NCBI RefSeq assembly: GCF_000774145.1
Contig: NZ_KN322985.1
Span: 712,710 to 776,709 of the forward strand
DNA from: Pseudomonas mediterranea CFBP 5447
Lineage (GTDB): Bacteria > Pseudomonadota > Gammaproteobacteria > Pseudomonadales > Pseudomonadaceae
Direction of reading: 5' to 3'
DNA: 64,000 nucleotides
Both the position numbers and the translations under genes were made by a program. Shown one piece after another: positions 28,563 through 35,076 of the stretch (position 1 is the first letter of the stretch; the number at the start of each line of letters is the position of its first letter). The notes below the pieces were generated by a model. It saw only the letters and a program-made list of their open reading frames with translations. It was not told the origin of the DNA and did not search any database.

Positions 28563-28653
28563 CTGTGGGAGCGAGCATGCTCGCGATGGCGGCACAACAT
28601 TCAGCATTGCTATCGCCTGCCCCGCCGCTATCGCGAGCAGGCTCGCTCCCACA
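28563..28653. repeat. REP doublet between glnD and dapC
   Basis: Inverted REP cores tgtgggagcgagcatgctcg near 28564 and its partner gcgagcaggctcgctcccac ending at 28652. The pair is separated by about 45 bp. Confidence 0.88.
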
Positions 28654-28677
28654 GTCCCACCTTGAACGAGGCCTCCA

Positions 28678-29877
28678 ATGAACAACGCCCTGAACCAGTT
28701 GCAGCCCTACCCGTTCGAAAAGCTTCGAGCCCTGCTGGGCAGCGTCACGCCCAACCCGGACAAGCGGCCGATTGCCCTGTCCATCGGTGAACCCAAGCAC
28801 CGCTCACCCAGCTTCGTCGCCGAGGCCCTGGCCGCCAACCTGGATCAGATGGCCGTTTATCCAACCACCCTGGGCATTCCAGCCTTGCGCGAAGCCATCG
28901 CCAGCTGGTGCGAGCGACGCTTCAGCGTGCCGAACGGCTGGCTCGATCCGGCGCGCCACGTGCTGCCGGTCAATGGCACCCGGGAGGCGCTGTTCGCCTT
29001 CACCCAGACCGTGGTCAACCGTGGCGACGACGCGCTGGTGGTCAGCCCGAACCCTTTCTATCAGATCTACGAAGGCGCGGCGTTCCTGGCTGGGGCCAAG
29101 CCGCACTACCTGCCGTGCCTGGACGAGAACGGCTTCAACCCGGACTTCGACGCCGTCTCGGCGGACATCTGGAAACGCTGCCAGATCCTGTTCCTGTGCT
29201 CCCCCGGCAACCCGACCGGCGCCCTGATTCCGGTGGACGTGCTGAAAAAACTCATCGCCCTGGCCGACGAGCACGACTTCGTGATCGCCGCGGACGAGTG
29301 CTACAGCGAACTGTACTTCGACGAACAGACCCCGCCACCGGGCCTGCTCAGCGCCTGCGTTGAACTCGGCCGTAAGGATTTCAAGCGCTGCGTGGTGTTC
29401 CACAGCCTGTCCAAGCGCTCCAACCTGCCCGGCCTGCGCTCCGGTTTCGTGGCCGGCGACGCGGACATCCTCAAGGGTTTCCTGCTGTATCGCACCTATC
29501 ACGGCTGCGCGATGCCGGTGCAGACCCAACTGGCGAGCATCGCCGCGTGGAACGACGAAGAACACGTACGGGCCAACCGGGCCCTGTACCGGGAGAAGTT
29601 CGACGCCGTACTGGACATCCTCAGCCCGGTGCTGGACGTGCAACGCCCTGATGGCAGCTTCTACCTGTGGCCAAACGTGGCGGGCGATGACGCAGCCTTC
29701 TGCCGGAATCTGTTCGAACAGGAACACGTGACGGTGGTGCCGGGCTCCTACCTGTCCCGCGAGGTGAATGGCGTCAACCCGGGCGCCGGGCGCGTGCGCA
29801 TGGCCCTGGTTGCACCGTTGGCCGAATGCGTGGAAGCGGCGGAGCGGATCCGGGCGTTTATCCAGCGTCGGAAGTGA
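28678..29877 (+). CDS. dapC: Succinyldiaminopimelate transaminase
   Basis: DapC transaminates N-succinyl-2-amino-6-ketopimelate in the lysine/diaminopimelate pathway. The 399-residue product is a fold-type I PLP aminotransferase. It shows the SPGNPTGALI motif, the AADECYSELYF segment and the PLP lysine K246 in HSLSKRSNLPGLRSGF. In pseudomonads the glnD-dapC pair is followed by a yffB-like gene and dapD; here that continuation is broken by accessory DNA and a prophage. Confidence 0.94.
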   Translation: MNNALNQLQPYPFEKLRALLGSVTPNPDKRPIALSIGEPKHRSPSFVAEALAANLDQMAVYPTTLGIPALREAIASWCERRFSVPNGWLDPARHVLPVNGTREALFAFTQTVVNRGDDALVVSPNPFYQIYEGAAFLAGAKPHYLPCLDENGFNPDFDAVSADIWKRCQILFLCSPGNPTGALIPVDVLKKLIALADEHDFVIAADECYSELYFDEQTPPPGLLSACVELGRKDFKRCVVFHSLSKRSNLPGLRSGFVAGDADILKGFLLYRTYHGCAMPVQTQLASIAAWNDEEHVRANRALYREKFDAVLDILSPVLDVQRPDGSFYLWPNVAGDDAAFCRNLFEQEHVTVVPGSYLSREVNGVNPGAGRVRMALVAPLAECVEAAERIRAFIQRRK

Positions 29878-29900
29878 TGGGGCCTTTCGGTTGAACACTG

Positions 29901-29998
29901 TTGTGGCGAGGGAGCTTGCTCCCGCTGGGCTGCGCAGCGGCCCTCGCTCTTTGCGGCTGCTTCGCAACCGAGCGGGAGCAAGCTCCCTCGCCACAAGA
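29901..29998. repeat. REP-type inverted pair after dapC
   Basis: ttgtggcgagggagcttgct at 29901 and its reverse complement ending at 29996 form a long imperfect palindrome. The inner arms ctgcgcagcgg and ttgcggctgcttcgca add structure. This is a different REP subtype (core gagggagcttgctcccgc) from the gcgagcctgctcgc type. Confidence 0.8.
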
Positions 29999-30174
29999 GC
30001 TTCTTAGTCGATATCAAGCTTTCTCTGTCTGACCCGGCCTCACGCCAGCAGGCTCGCCCACAGTTTTAGACGGTGAGCATTACGGCATTCAGGAATCTGC
30101 CAAGGGCTGGAGCCTGTACAAAATTCCAGCAACGCCAAGGTTGCGCAATGCACCTATTTCGGTACACTCCATCC

Positions 30175-30516
30175 ATGACCGAAATCGCACCCATACTGAA
30201 TGTACGTTTCTTCTGCACAGATGCCGGGAATGAACCTGTGCGGGAATGGCTGACGGACTTACCTCGTGACCACAGGCGGATGATCGGGACTGACATCAAG
30301 ACTGTTCAGCTTGGTTGGCCGATAGGTATGCCAGTGGTTCGCAAGCTGGATAGCGGATTATGGGAAGTCAGGATTGATCTTGGAGATACCATCGCCCGGG
30401 TCCTTTTCACCGTGGTAGGTTCCGACATGGTTCTACTTCATGGCTTCATCAAGAAAAGTCAAAAAACACCAGCGGTCGACATGGCAACCGCCAAGCAGCG
30501 CAAAGCAAGATTATGA
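30175..30516 (+). CDS. RelE/HigB-type toxin (Gp49-like, DUF891)
   Basis: Predicted toxin of a type II toxin-antitoxin pair. The 113-residue product starts MTEIAPILNVRFFCTDAG and shows the DUF891/HigB pattern PVREWLTDLPRD, KLDSGLWEVRIDL, ARVLFTVVGSDMVLLHGF and a basic end FIKKSQKTPAVDMATAKQR. Toxins of this family cut ribosome-bound mRNA. An upstream in-frame ATG at 30148 is also possible. The antitoxin gene begins 10 bp downstream. The toxin-first order is that of higBA systems. Confidence 0.82.
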   Translation: MTEIAPILNVRFFCTDAGNEPVREWLTDLPRDHRRMIGTDIKTVQLGWPIGMPVVRKLDSGLWEVRIDLGDTIARVLFTVVGSDMVLLHGFIKKSQKTPAVDMATAKQRKARL

Positions 30517-30526
30517 GGTACCGCAA

Positions 30527-30829
30527 ATGAACAAGCATATTGGATCTGATTTTGATGACTTCCTCGCCGAGCAAGGCATTGCCGAAGAGGTTTCCGCTGC
30601 GGCGCTCAAACGCGTTATTTCCTGGCAGATTGCCGAGGCAATGAAGCTTCAGAAAGTCACCAAAAAAGCCTTGGCAGAGCGGATGCACACCAGTCGCACC
30701 GCAGTTGATCGTGCGCTCGATCAGAACGATGCAGGAATGACGCTGGCAACGCTTGCCAGCGCAGCTCGTGCTCTGGGCCAGAGAGTGGAAGTGAAATTGG
30801 TGCCGGAGCGGGAAGAAGCACACGCATAA
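30527..30829 (+). CDS. HigA-type antitoxin, XRE-family HTH
   Basis: The 100-residue product starts MNKHIGSDFDDFLAEQGI. A helix-turn-helix occupies about residues 38-75 (KLQKVTKKALAERMHTSRTA, then VDRALDQNDAGMTLATLA). It is expected to neutralise the upstream toxin and repress the operon. I chose the ATG at 30527 because the stop of the toxin is just upstream and the longer frame lies inside the toxin gene. Both genes have REP palindromes on either side, suggesting a mobile cassette inserted between dapC and its usual neighbours. Confidence 0.82.
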   Translation: MNKHIGSDFDDFLAEQGIAEEVSAAALKRVISWQIAEAMKLQKVTKKALAERMHTSRTAVDRALDQNDAGMTLATLASAARALGQRVEVKLVPEREEAHA

Positions 30830-30834
30830 GCGCT

Positions 30835-30971
30835 GTGGTGGCAAGAGAGCTTGCTCTCGCTGGGCTGCGCAGCGGCCCCCAAAGCAGTCAACTCAATCTG
30901 CCTGACACACCGGGTTGTCAGTTTTTAGGGGCGCTTCGCACCCCAGCGGGAGCAAGCTCCCTCGCCACAGG
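30835..30971. repeat. REP-type inverted pair after the toxin-antitoxin genes
   Basis: Arms tggcaagagagcttgctctc (from 30838) and gggagcaagctccctcgcca (ending 30967) flank an 85-bp middle. Same subtype as the pair at 29901-29998, so the toxin-antitoxin genes are bracketed by the same repeat type. Confidence 0.78.
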
Positions 30972-31013
30972 GGCTTGGTGTCGAATGGCATATTTGTGAA
31001 CGACACAAATCCA

Positions 31014-31041
31014 CTGTGGGAGCGAGCCTGCTCGCGATGAG
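31014..31041. repeat. Single REP element
   Basis: tgtgggagcgagcctgctcg followed by cgatga; a solitary REP 17 bp downstream of the DUF6124 gene stop. Confidence 0.8.
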
Positions 31042-31057
31042 GCTGGCACTTATTGCA

Positions 31058-31417
31058 TCAGGCCCGAACCTCTACCCGGTCCAAAGCCTTGTCCGCCAGC
31101 AGTGCCCCCAACTCGATCATCTGCACCACCCCCAACGCCACATGCCGCCGCGAGCCGGCCAACTCGAAGGCCAGGTCACTCAGCATGGCATTGGCCGAGG
31201 CCAGGGTTTCGCTGAGGTTGGCTAGCAGAATTTCGGTGTCGATACTGTCCGCCACAATGAACAACTGCGTAGAGGATTCAGCGGCTGACTCGCCGTCGTC
31301 AGGCTTGAGGTAATGATCCAGCGCACGATCAGCAGCTTCTTGCAGCTTTTCGGGGGCGTAGTCGCCGTAGGGGAAGGTGGAGGCTGGTTTGGGTGAAGTT
31401 TGAGATTCTTTGATCAT
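31058..31417 (-). CDS. DUF6124 family protein
   Basis: A 119-residue protein without a known function. It matches the pattern of the short DUF6124 proteins that are frequent in fluorescent pseudomonads: a Pro-rich start (MIKESQTSPKPASTFPYG), KLQEAADRALDHYLKP, then DSIDTEILLANLSETLASAN and a helical C-terminus with LGVVQMIELGALLADKALD. No signal peptide or membrane segment is seen. It stands alone, opposite to the neighbouring toxin-antitoxin pair. The family name is from memory of the pattern and should be treated as likely, not certain. Confidence 0.7.
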   Translation of the reverse strand: MIKESQTSPKPASTFPYGDYAPEKLQEAADRALDHYLKPDDGESAAESSTQLFIVADSIDTEILLANLSETLASANAMLSDLAFELAGSRRHVALGVVQMIELGALLADKALDRVEVRA

Positions 31418-32022
31418 GAACTGCTACCTAGAGCTGAAGGATTGGAAACCTTGCACTTAATAGCGCAGAAGTATGTGCTCCTAGGGAAAGTTCGGATTCT
31501 CACGTCCGGTCGCTGAATTGGCAGCGACACCCAGAGGCTAGAGCCCTCGCTTCCGACGGACAACCTTAAAAACTTGTCGGAAACTTCGGTGCGTCTGACA
31601 GACGACTATCTGTCTGCTCAGACAAGAGGCTTCGGCGGAGTCGTTGAACACGTCGAGCCGGCAGCGATGAAGTTCAGCCTCGCCCGGGAAACGATTCGCT
31701 CACCCCGGCAGCAGCGACACTCAGCACGTCCGCCAGCGCCCCGAACTGAGTCGATCCTGAATCTGACATTTGAATGTAAAAGACAGACAAGAAAAAGCCG
31801 AACTTTCGCTCGGCTTCAAGAATATGTAGGGCCAAAAGGCCCTCATGGAGCATCAACAACCATCAAGGTTGAGGGGTTAGCCGCTGCCTAACCATCCCAT
31901 TACTTACCTTTTACAGGTTGACCATGGGCGGTGCTACGCGGGCCTCATCTGGATTTAACGAGCGGGGAGGCTCATGCACACTCGCGGCCAATGCTAACGA
32001 AGGGGGCATATCTTGTAAAGCA
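31418..32022. other. 605-bp stretch without a convincing gene
   Basis: Only short open frames are present and none has a good start plus coding character. It contains several small inverted repeats, for example cagacgactatctgtctg near 31602, gggccaaaaggccc at 31829-31842, and ggttag/ctaacc pairs near 31874-31896. It also holds a minus-strand terminator-like hairpin (31792-31816). A structured RNA read on the minus strand is possible but not shown. Confidence 0.4.
31792..31816 (-). terminator. Terminator-like hairpin, minus strand
   Basis: Seven-bp stem (aagccga / tcggctt) with an 8-base loop. On the minus strand it is followed by TTTTTCTTG. It lies 207 bp downstream of the phosphoribosyltransferase-like gene and may end that transcript or a small RNA encoded between. 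Confidence 0.6.
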
Positions 32023-32757
32023 TCACACGTCGCTGAACAGGCAAACGGCCTCCACTGAAGAAACACCATTCATCGCCTGGACGATCTCTTTGGCCACGCT
32101 GAGCGTCCGTCCCGTCGCTAAGAGATCATCAACCATCACGACGCGCCCTATTAAGTTGCCATTGAACGCGGGATTGCGTTGAATCGGTGTGAACAGATGC
32201 CGATACTTGACTGGAATCACCTTCAGCGGGAACCCGTCAGCCGTCTTTAACCTGAACTGAAGCCTCTTGCGCTCCTCCATGCTGATATCACCATTGTCTT
32301 CGGCCTTTCGAATCATGTCGTAGGCGTCAAGCTTGGTCGACTTCACGAACACGTCATGAGCCAATTGAGCTTCAAACATCGACGCACATCGCGACGCGAT
32401 AATCCTACTCAAACTGTAGCCCGACGGCATGTATACCACCGTATCGGCTTGCGTTTGCTCCGCGATCACCGTCAGAATTTCGCTACCGCTCTCCACCAAC
32501 CGTTTGATGGAGGTGATATTGGTCGTGAGTCCATCCTTGCCCTTTAGCGCATACAGGAGCGGGCAGTTATCGCCGATCACGCTGATTTTCCGATTACGGC
32601 TTTTCTTTGCCGAAACCTTGATTCGCGTAAAGACGGACGTCACCTTGAGCCCGCATTCCCGAATATCCGTTTTGGGATTACCGTCAGCGGTGGTGATCAG
32701 GTGCTCTCTGACGGCATGGTCAACCGTGACCAGATTCTGCGTGACGACAAGTCCCAA
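32023..32757 (-). CDS. Phosphoribosyltransferase-like protein, orphan
   Basis: The 244-residue product has a type I phosphoribosyltransferase signature, VMVDDLLATGRT at residues 207-218, where the acidic pair and TG loop bind PRPP. The upstream sequence (TQADTVVYMPSGYSL, KVIPVKYRHLFTPIQRN) does not match a purine/pyrimidine salvage enzyme that I know. An in-frame TGA lies three codons upstream of a TTG codon, and the next Met is far inside, so TTG at 32757 with GAGG just before it is the likely start. There is no partner gene in the same direction. A role in nucleotide metabolism, signalling or defence cannot be told from sequence alone. Confidence 0.65.
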   Translation of the reverse strand: MGLVVTQNLVTVDHAVREHLITTADGNPKTDIRECGLKVTSVFTRIKVSAKKSRNRKISVIGDNCPLLYALKGKDGLTTNITSIKRLVESGSEILTVIAEQTQADTVVYMPSGYSLSRIIASRCASMFEAQLAHDVFVKSTKLDAYDMIRKAEDNGDISMEERKRLQFRLKTADGFPLKVIPVKYRHLFTPIQRNPAFNGNLIGRVVMVDDLLATGRTLSVAKEIVQAMNGVSSVEAVCLFSDV

Positions 32758-32930
32758 GGGCGTACCTCAAATCAGATGATAGGCGGCGAACTGCACCATC
32801 ATAAGGCTAGGCCGGCCTTGCAATGCCAACTACACACATCCAGCAACAGCTTGCCCCTGAAGTGCCACATTAGCCGGTTAATATGGGCCCGACCGTTGCA
32901 CTTATGTCGCAGCAACTCTTTAGCAAGCAA

Positions 32931-33037
32931 GCTGTGGGAGTAAGACTGTGGGAGCAAAGCTTGCTCGCGACGGAAACACCTCGGTCCACCAGAAAACCGC
33001 GTCATCGCTCATCGCGGGCAAGCCTCGCTCCCACAGC
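32931..33037. repeat. REP doublet upstream of the disrupted yffB-like gene
   Basis: Inverted cores tgtgggagcaaagcttgctc (from 32947, preceded by a partial copy at 32933) and gcgggcaagcctcgctccca ending at 33033. Apart from this, the 340 bp between the phosphoribosyltransferase start and 33099 shows no gene. Confidence 0.8.
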
Positions 33038-33098
33038 CGTCCGGTCATGGCATAATCCTTCACCTTTTATTCCCAGCACCTGCAAAGGGGGCAGTTCC

Positions 33099-33158
33099 TT
33101 GACCGATTCAAGCAAAACGTTGCACCTTTTCGGCATCAAAGCCTGGGATGCCTTATAG
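33099..33158 (+). pseudogene. 5' fragment of an ArsC-family reductase gene (yffB-like), cut by the prophage
   Basis: The frame from TTG at 33099 reads TDSSKTLHLFGIKAWDAL then stops. It matches the N-terminus of the YffB/ArsC-like (Spx-type) family, which continues FGIKACDTMKKAR with a redox-active Cys. Agreement ends after GIKA and the first two bases of the Cys codon (TG), where phage-like DNA begins. The remaining roughly 100 codons are absent here. A purine-rich AAAGGGGG precedes the TTG. In pseudomonads this gene lies between dapC and dapD, consistent with the local order. Confidence 0.75.
33132..33145. other. Candidate attL core
   Basis: The last bases still fitting the yffB-like gene are ggcatcaaagcctg. 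The crossover probably lies in or just before this stretch. The matching attR, with the rest of the gene, should lie right of the window; no second copy is seen inside it. Confidence 0.55.
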
Positions 33159-33166
33159 GAAGCAAA

Positions 33167-33191
33167 CAAGGCCTTTTAAATCAAGGCCTTG
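33167..33191 (-). terminator. Inverted repeat at the phage left end
   Basis: Perfect 9-bp arms (caaggcctt / aaggccttg) with a 7-base AT-rich loop. The minus-strand tail TTGCTTCC is T-rich but short. It could stop phage late transcription before it leaves the prophage. Confidence 0.45.
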
Positions 33192-33322
33192 AGCTGATTT
33201 TTGCCTCATAAAAACACCTCTTTTTACGAGTCTTCACAATCCAATAAACATTGGCCCAAACGGTTGCGTTTTGGGGAAGATTTGCCCATCTCATCGGCGT
33301 CCTGCCGACCGAACACAATCCA

Positions 33323-33616
33323 CTACTCAGTACGACACCACCACGACTGCGCATAAAATGTATCGCCGATCTTCTCCACACCGGTCAGGTTCATTCCGTT
33401 ATGGGCCATGCCCGTCATCTTCACATCGATCAATGGAGGGATGACGTCAGGGCCTGGGTACGTTTTGAAAATATGCGCGCTGAACACGGACCGGCCGAAA
33501 TCGGGATCAAGGCATTCGCTGATTATGATGTCGCCGCGCACAGTCTCGGCGGTCCTCAGCTTTTCCTTCGGGATGGCCACACCAAGAACCCGGCGCCGGG
33601 TGATGATGAATCGCAT
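33323..33616 (-). CDS. Hypothetical phage protein
   Basis: A 97-residue product I do not recognise (MRFIITRRRVLG start; DFGRSVFSAHIFKTYPGP, MTGMAHNGMNLTGVEK and a Trp-rich end SWWCRTE). There is no signal peptide or membrane helix. The ATG has TAGGA a few bases upstream. It is the last minus-strand gene before attL and is separated from the lysis genes by a plus-strand gene, so it is probably an independently expressed accessory gene. Confidence 0.6.
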   Translation of the reverse strand: MRFIITRRRVLGVAIPKEKLRTAETVRGDIIISECLDPDFGRSVFSAHIFKTYPGPDVIPPLIDVKMTGMAHNGMNLTGVEKIGDTFYAQSWWCRTE

Positions 33617-33830
33617 TTCCTAGCTCTACACTGTTCAAAACAACAGTATGTTATAGGGAGCGATGGCGGCGAAAAGTTGCCGATAGGCGGCCGACAGCCA
33701 TCCCGCTGATCGTCTATTCGCTTACAGCATGGAGAGCGAAGTCTCGAACAACAATTCACCGACGATAAAAACACGCCGAGTCTGCAATAATGCCGTCTTG
33801 GCCAGCCATGGAAGACCAAAGGAGCGAAAC

Positions 33831-34043
33831 ATGCAGTTCATTAAAAAGCTGTTTTCTGATTTATGCAGGGTCATCGCCAACGGTGAAGACCCATATGACC
33901 AGTTCCGCGAAGAATTCGAGGCAGGTCTACCACAAGACAGCCTTTCCAGAGACAGCAGCGGAAACTACACGGATCCGGTGACCGCCAGAAAGTGGGAACA
34001 GCTTCGCAAGGACCGGCTTGACGAAGTCATGGCGCAGTGGTGA
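33831..34043 (+). CDS. Small phage accessory (moron-like) protein
   Basis: A 70-residue acidic protein (MQFIKKLFSDLCRVIANGED, YDQFREEFEAGLPQDSLSRD, DPVTARKWEQLRKDRL). The ATG follows a strong AAAGGAGCG Shine-Dalgarno sequence. An extended -10-like TGCAATAAT lies at 33783-33791. It runs against the late operon and ends three bases from the Rz stop. A single gene with its own promoter, opposite to late genes, fits a lysogenic-conversion gene. Its function is unknown. Confidence 0.65.
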   Translation: MQFIKKLFSDLCRVIANGEDPYDQFREEFEAGLPQDSLSRDSSGNYTDPVTARKWEQLRKDRLDEVMAQW

Positions 34044-34046
34044 CAG

Positions 34047-34562
34047 CTATTTCCCCAGCGCGTCAAAAGCCGTCTCGCACGTCACTCCTCGGCTCCGGCT
34101 TTGATCAGCATATCCCGCCAGGTCTCCCGCTCTTTGGTCAGCGCGCTTGAGCACGTCGGCAAACACCAGGACGGCACGGGTAGCTGCCTGGCTTGTGGCG
34201 GCAGTGCAGGAATTGCCGCCGGCTTGACTGGCTGCGAGTCGAGCGGCAAGGGCGTCCGCTGCCCCACGCAGGCCGTCAGAAGAAACACGAGCAGCAGCGG
34301 CATCAGCAGTGAGTTGATCGATCGTGCGTTGCCCATCTTGAACCGCCTTGTCGATTGAATGTTGGTAGGCCTGCTCGCGCACACGGGCGGCAGACTCATT
34401 TGCGGCCCGGGCCTCGGCGTCCCGGGTATCGCGATCCGACCACTTGGCCTGCCACTCGGCGTCCTTCACTGACAGACCGTGGTGGTACGCGCCAAACAGC
34501 GCACCGGCAACAATGGCCAGCGCCGCCATATAAGGCAGGATTCGCAGCAGGATCGAGTTCAT
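34047..34562 (-). CDS. Rz-type i-spanin
   Basis: The i-spanin spans from the inner membrane to the outer-membrane o-spanin and disrupts the outer membrane at lysis. The 171-residue product has an N-terminal membrane helix (LLRILPYMAALAIVAGALFG, about residues 5-24) and then a long charged helical periplasmic part (residues 35-115). It ends with SRGVTCETAFDALGK. Its ATG overlaps the endolysin stop. The o-spanin gene is embedded in another frame. Confidence 0.85.
   Translation of the reverse strand: MNSILLRILPYMAALAIVAGALFGAYHHGLSVKDAEWQAKWSDRDTRDAEARAANESAARVREQAYQHSIDKAVQDGQRTIDQLTADAAAARVSSDGLRGAADALAARLAASQAGGNSCTAATSQAATRAVLVFADVLKRADQRAGDLAGYADQSRSRGVTCETAFDALGK
34082..34336 (-). CDS. 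Rz1-type o-spanin lipoprotein, embedded in Rz
   Basis: The 84-residue frame lies entirely inside the Rz gene. It encodes a lipoprotein signal (LLMPLLLVFLLTAC, lipobox Cys23) followed by a Pro-rich region (LPLDSQPVKPAAIPALPP) typical of Rz1. The protein would be anchored in the outer membrane and bind Rz across the periplasm. The nested arrangement is the same as in phage lambda. Confidence 0.82.
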   Translation of the reverse strand: MGNARSINSLLMPLLLVFLLTACVGQRTPLPLDSQPVKPAAIPALPPQARQLPVPSWCLPTCSSALTKERETWRDMLIKAGAEE

Positions 34563-34984
34563 GGCACGTCCCTGAAGAACAAGTGATTGCCCAGGCGCAG
34601 GGTCTGGGTTGCCTTGGCGGCCCACGCCGGGACCTTGGGCATGGTCGTGGCGTAGTAGTGGGTCGCCCCCTTGGTGGAGTCTGGCTCGGCGCCGGAAATT
34701 ACCAGGTCCGCCGCCCGCCGAGCCTGCTCGAACTGCTTCGGCGGGATCGGCTTGGCGCCACTGAGATAGGGATAGTTCTGGTCGTTTTTGTTCCAGCAAC
34801 TGAACTGGTACGGCGCCTGGCAGACGCCGGCATAGCCCTCGCCCCACCAGGACTTGGCCCGGCCATCTTCCACCCGGTTGCGGACGGTCCAGGCCACAGC
34901 GATCTGGCCTGCCAGACCTTCGCCGCGGGCCTCGCCCCACAGCGTGCGAGCCAAGATGTCGCGGTCCTTTTCGGATACAGTCAT
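34559..34984 (-). CDS. Endolysin, SleB-type cell wall hydrolase
   Basis: Predicted peptidoglycan lytic enzyme for host lysis. The 141-residue product starts MTVSEKDRDILARTLWGEAR and carries the Hydrolase_2/SleB motif WGEARGEGLAGQIAVAWTV with the likely catalytic E18. Further family features are SWWGEGYAGVCQAPYQFSCW and GATHYYATTMPKVPAWA. I chose the ATG at 34984, preceded by GGAG; the longer frame runs into the terminator upstream. There is no signal peptide, so it needs a holin. Confidence 0.87.
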   Translation of the reverse strand: MTVSEKDRDILARTLWGEARGEGLAGQIAVAWTVRNRVEDGRAKSWWGEGYAGVCQAPYQFSCWNKNDQNYPYLSGAKPIPPKQFEQARRAADLVISGAEPDSTKGATHYYATTMPKVPAWAAKATQTLRLGNHLFFRDVP

Positions 34985-35001
34985 GAAGCTTTCTCCAGAC
35001 G

Positions 35002-35025
35002 AAAAAAGCCCGCACAATGGCGGGC
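35002..35025 (-). terminator. Terminator between the tail genes and the endolysin gene
   Basis: Six-bp GC stem (gcccgc / gcgggc) followed on the minus strand by TTTTTTC. It separates the tail-fibre region from the lysis genes, so lysis-gene expression needs read-through or antitermination. Confidence 0.75.
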
Positions 35026-35076
35026 GAATATAAAGTGCCGTCCGATTTGATATGAACGAGCGAACTGACTCCAGCG

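Noticed and set aside
26612..28600. Long minus-strand open frame opposite glnD
   Set aside because: Antisense shadow of glnD; no start signals or recognisable domain.
31674..31859. 61-codon minus-strand open frame
   Set aside because: Its middle is simply the translated terminator hairpin; better explained as a structured RNA region.
31574..31891. 105-codon plus-strand open frame after the DUF6124 gene
   Set aside because: No ribosome-binding site, odd composition, and it runs through a terminator hairpin and other palindromes.
32883..33158. 91-codon plus-strand open frame reading into the phage junction
   Set aside because: Only the last 20 codons are gene-like (the yffB-like start); the earlier part is translated REP DNA.
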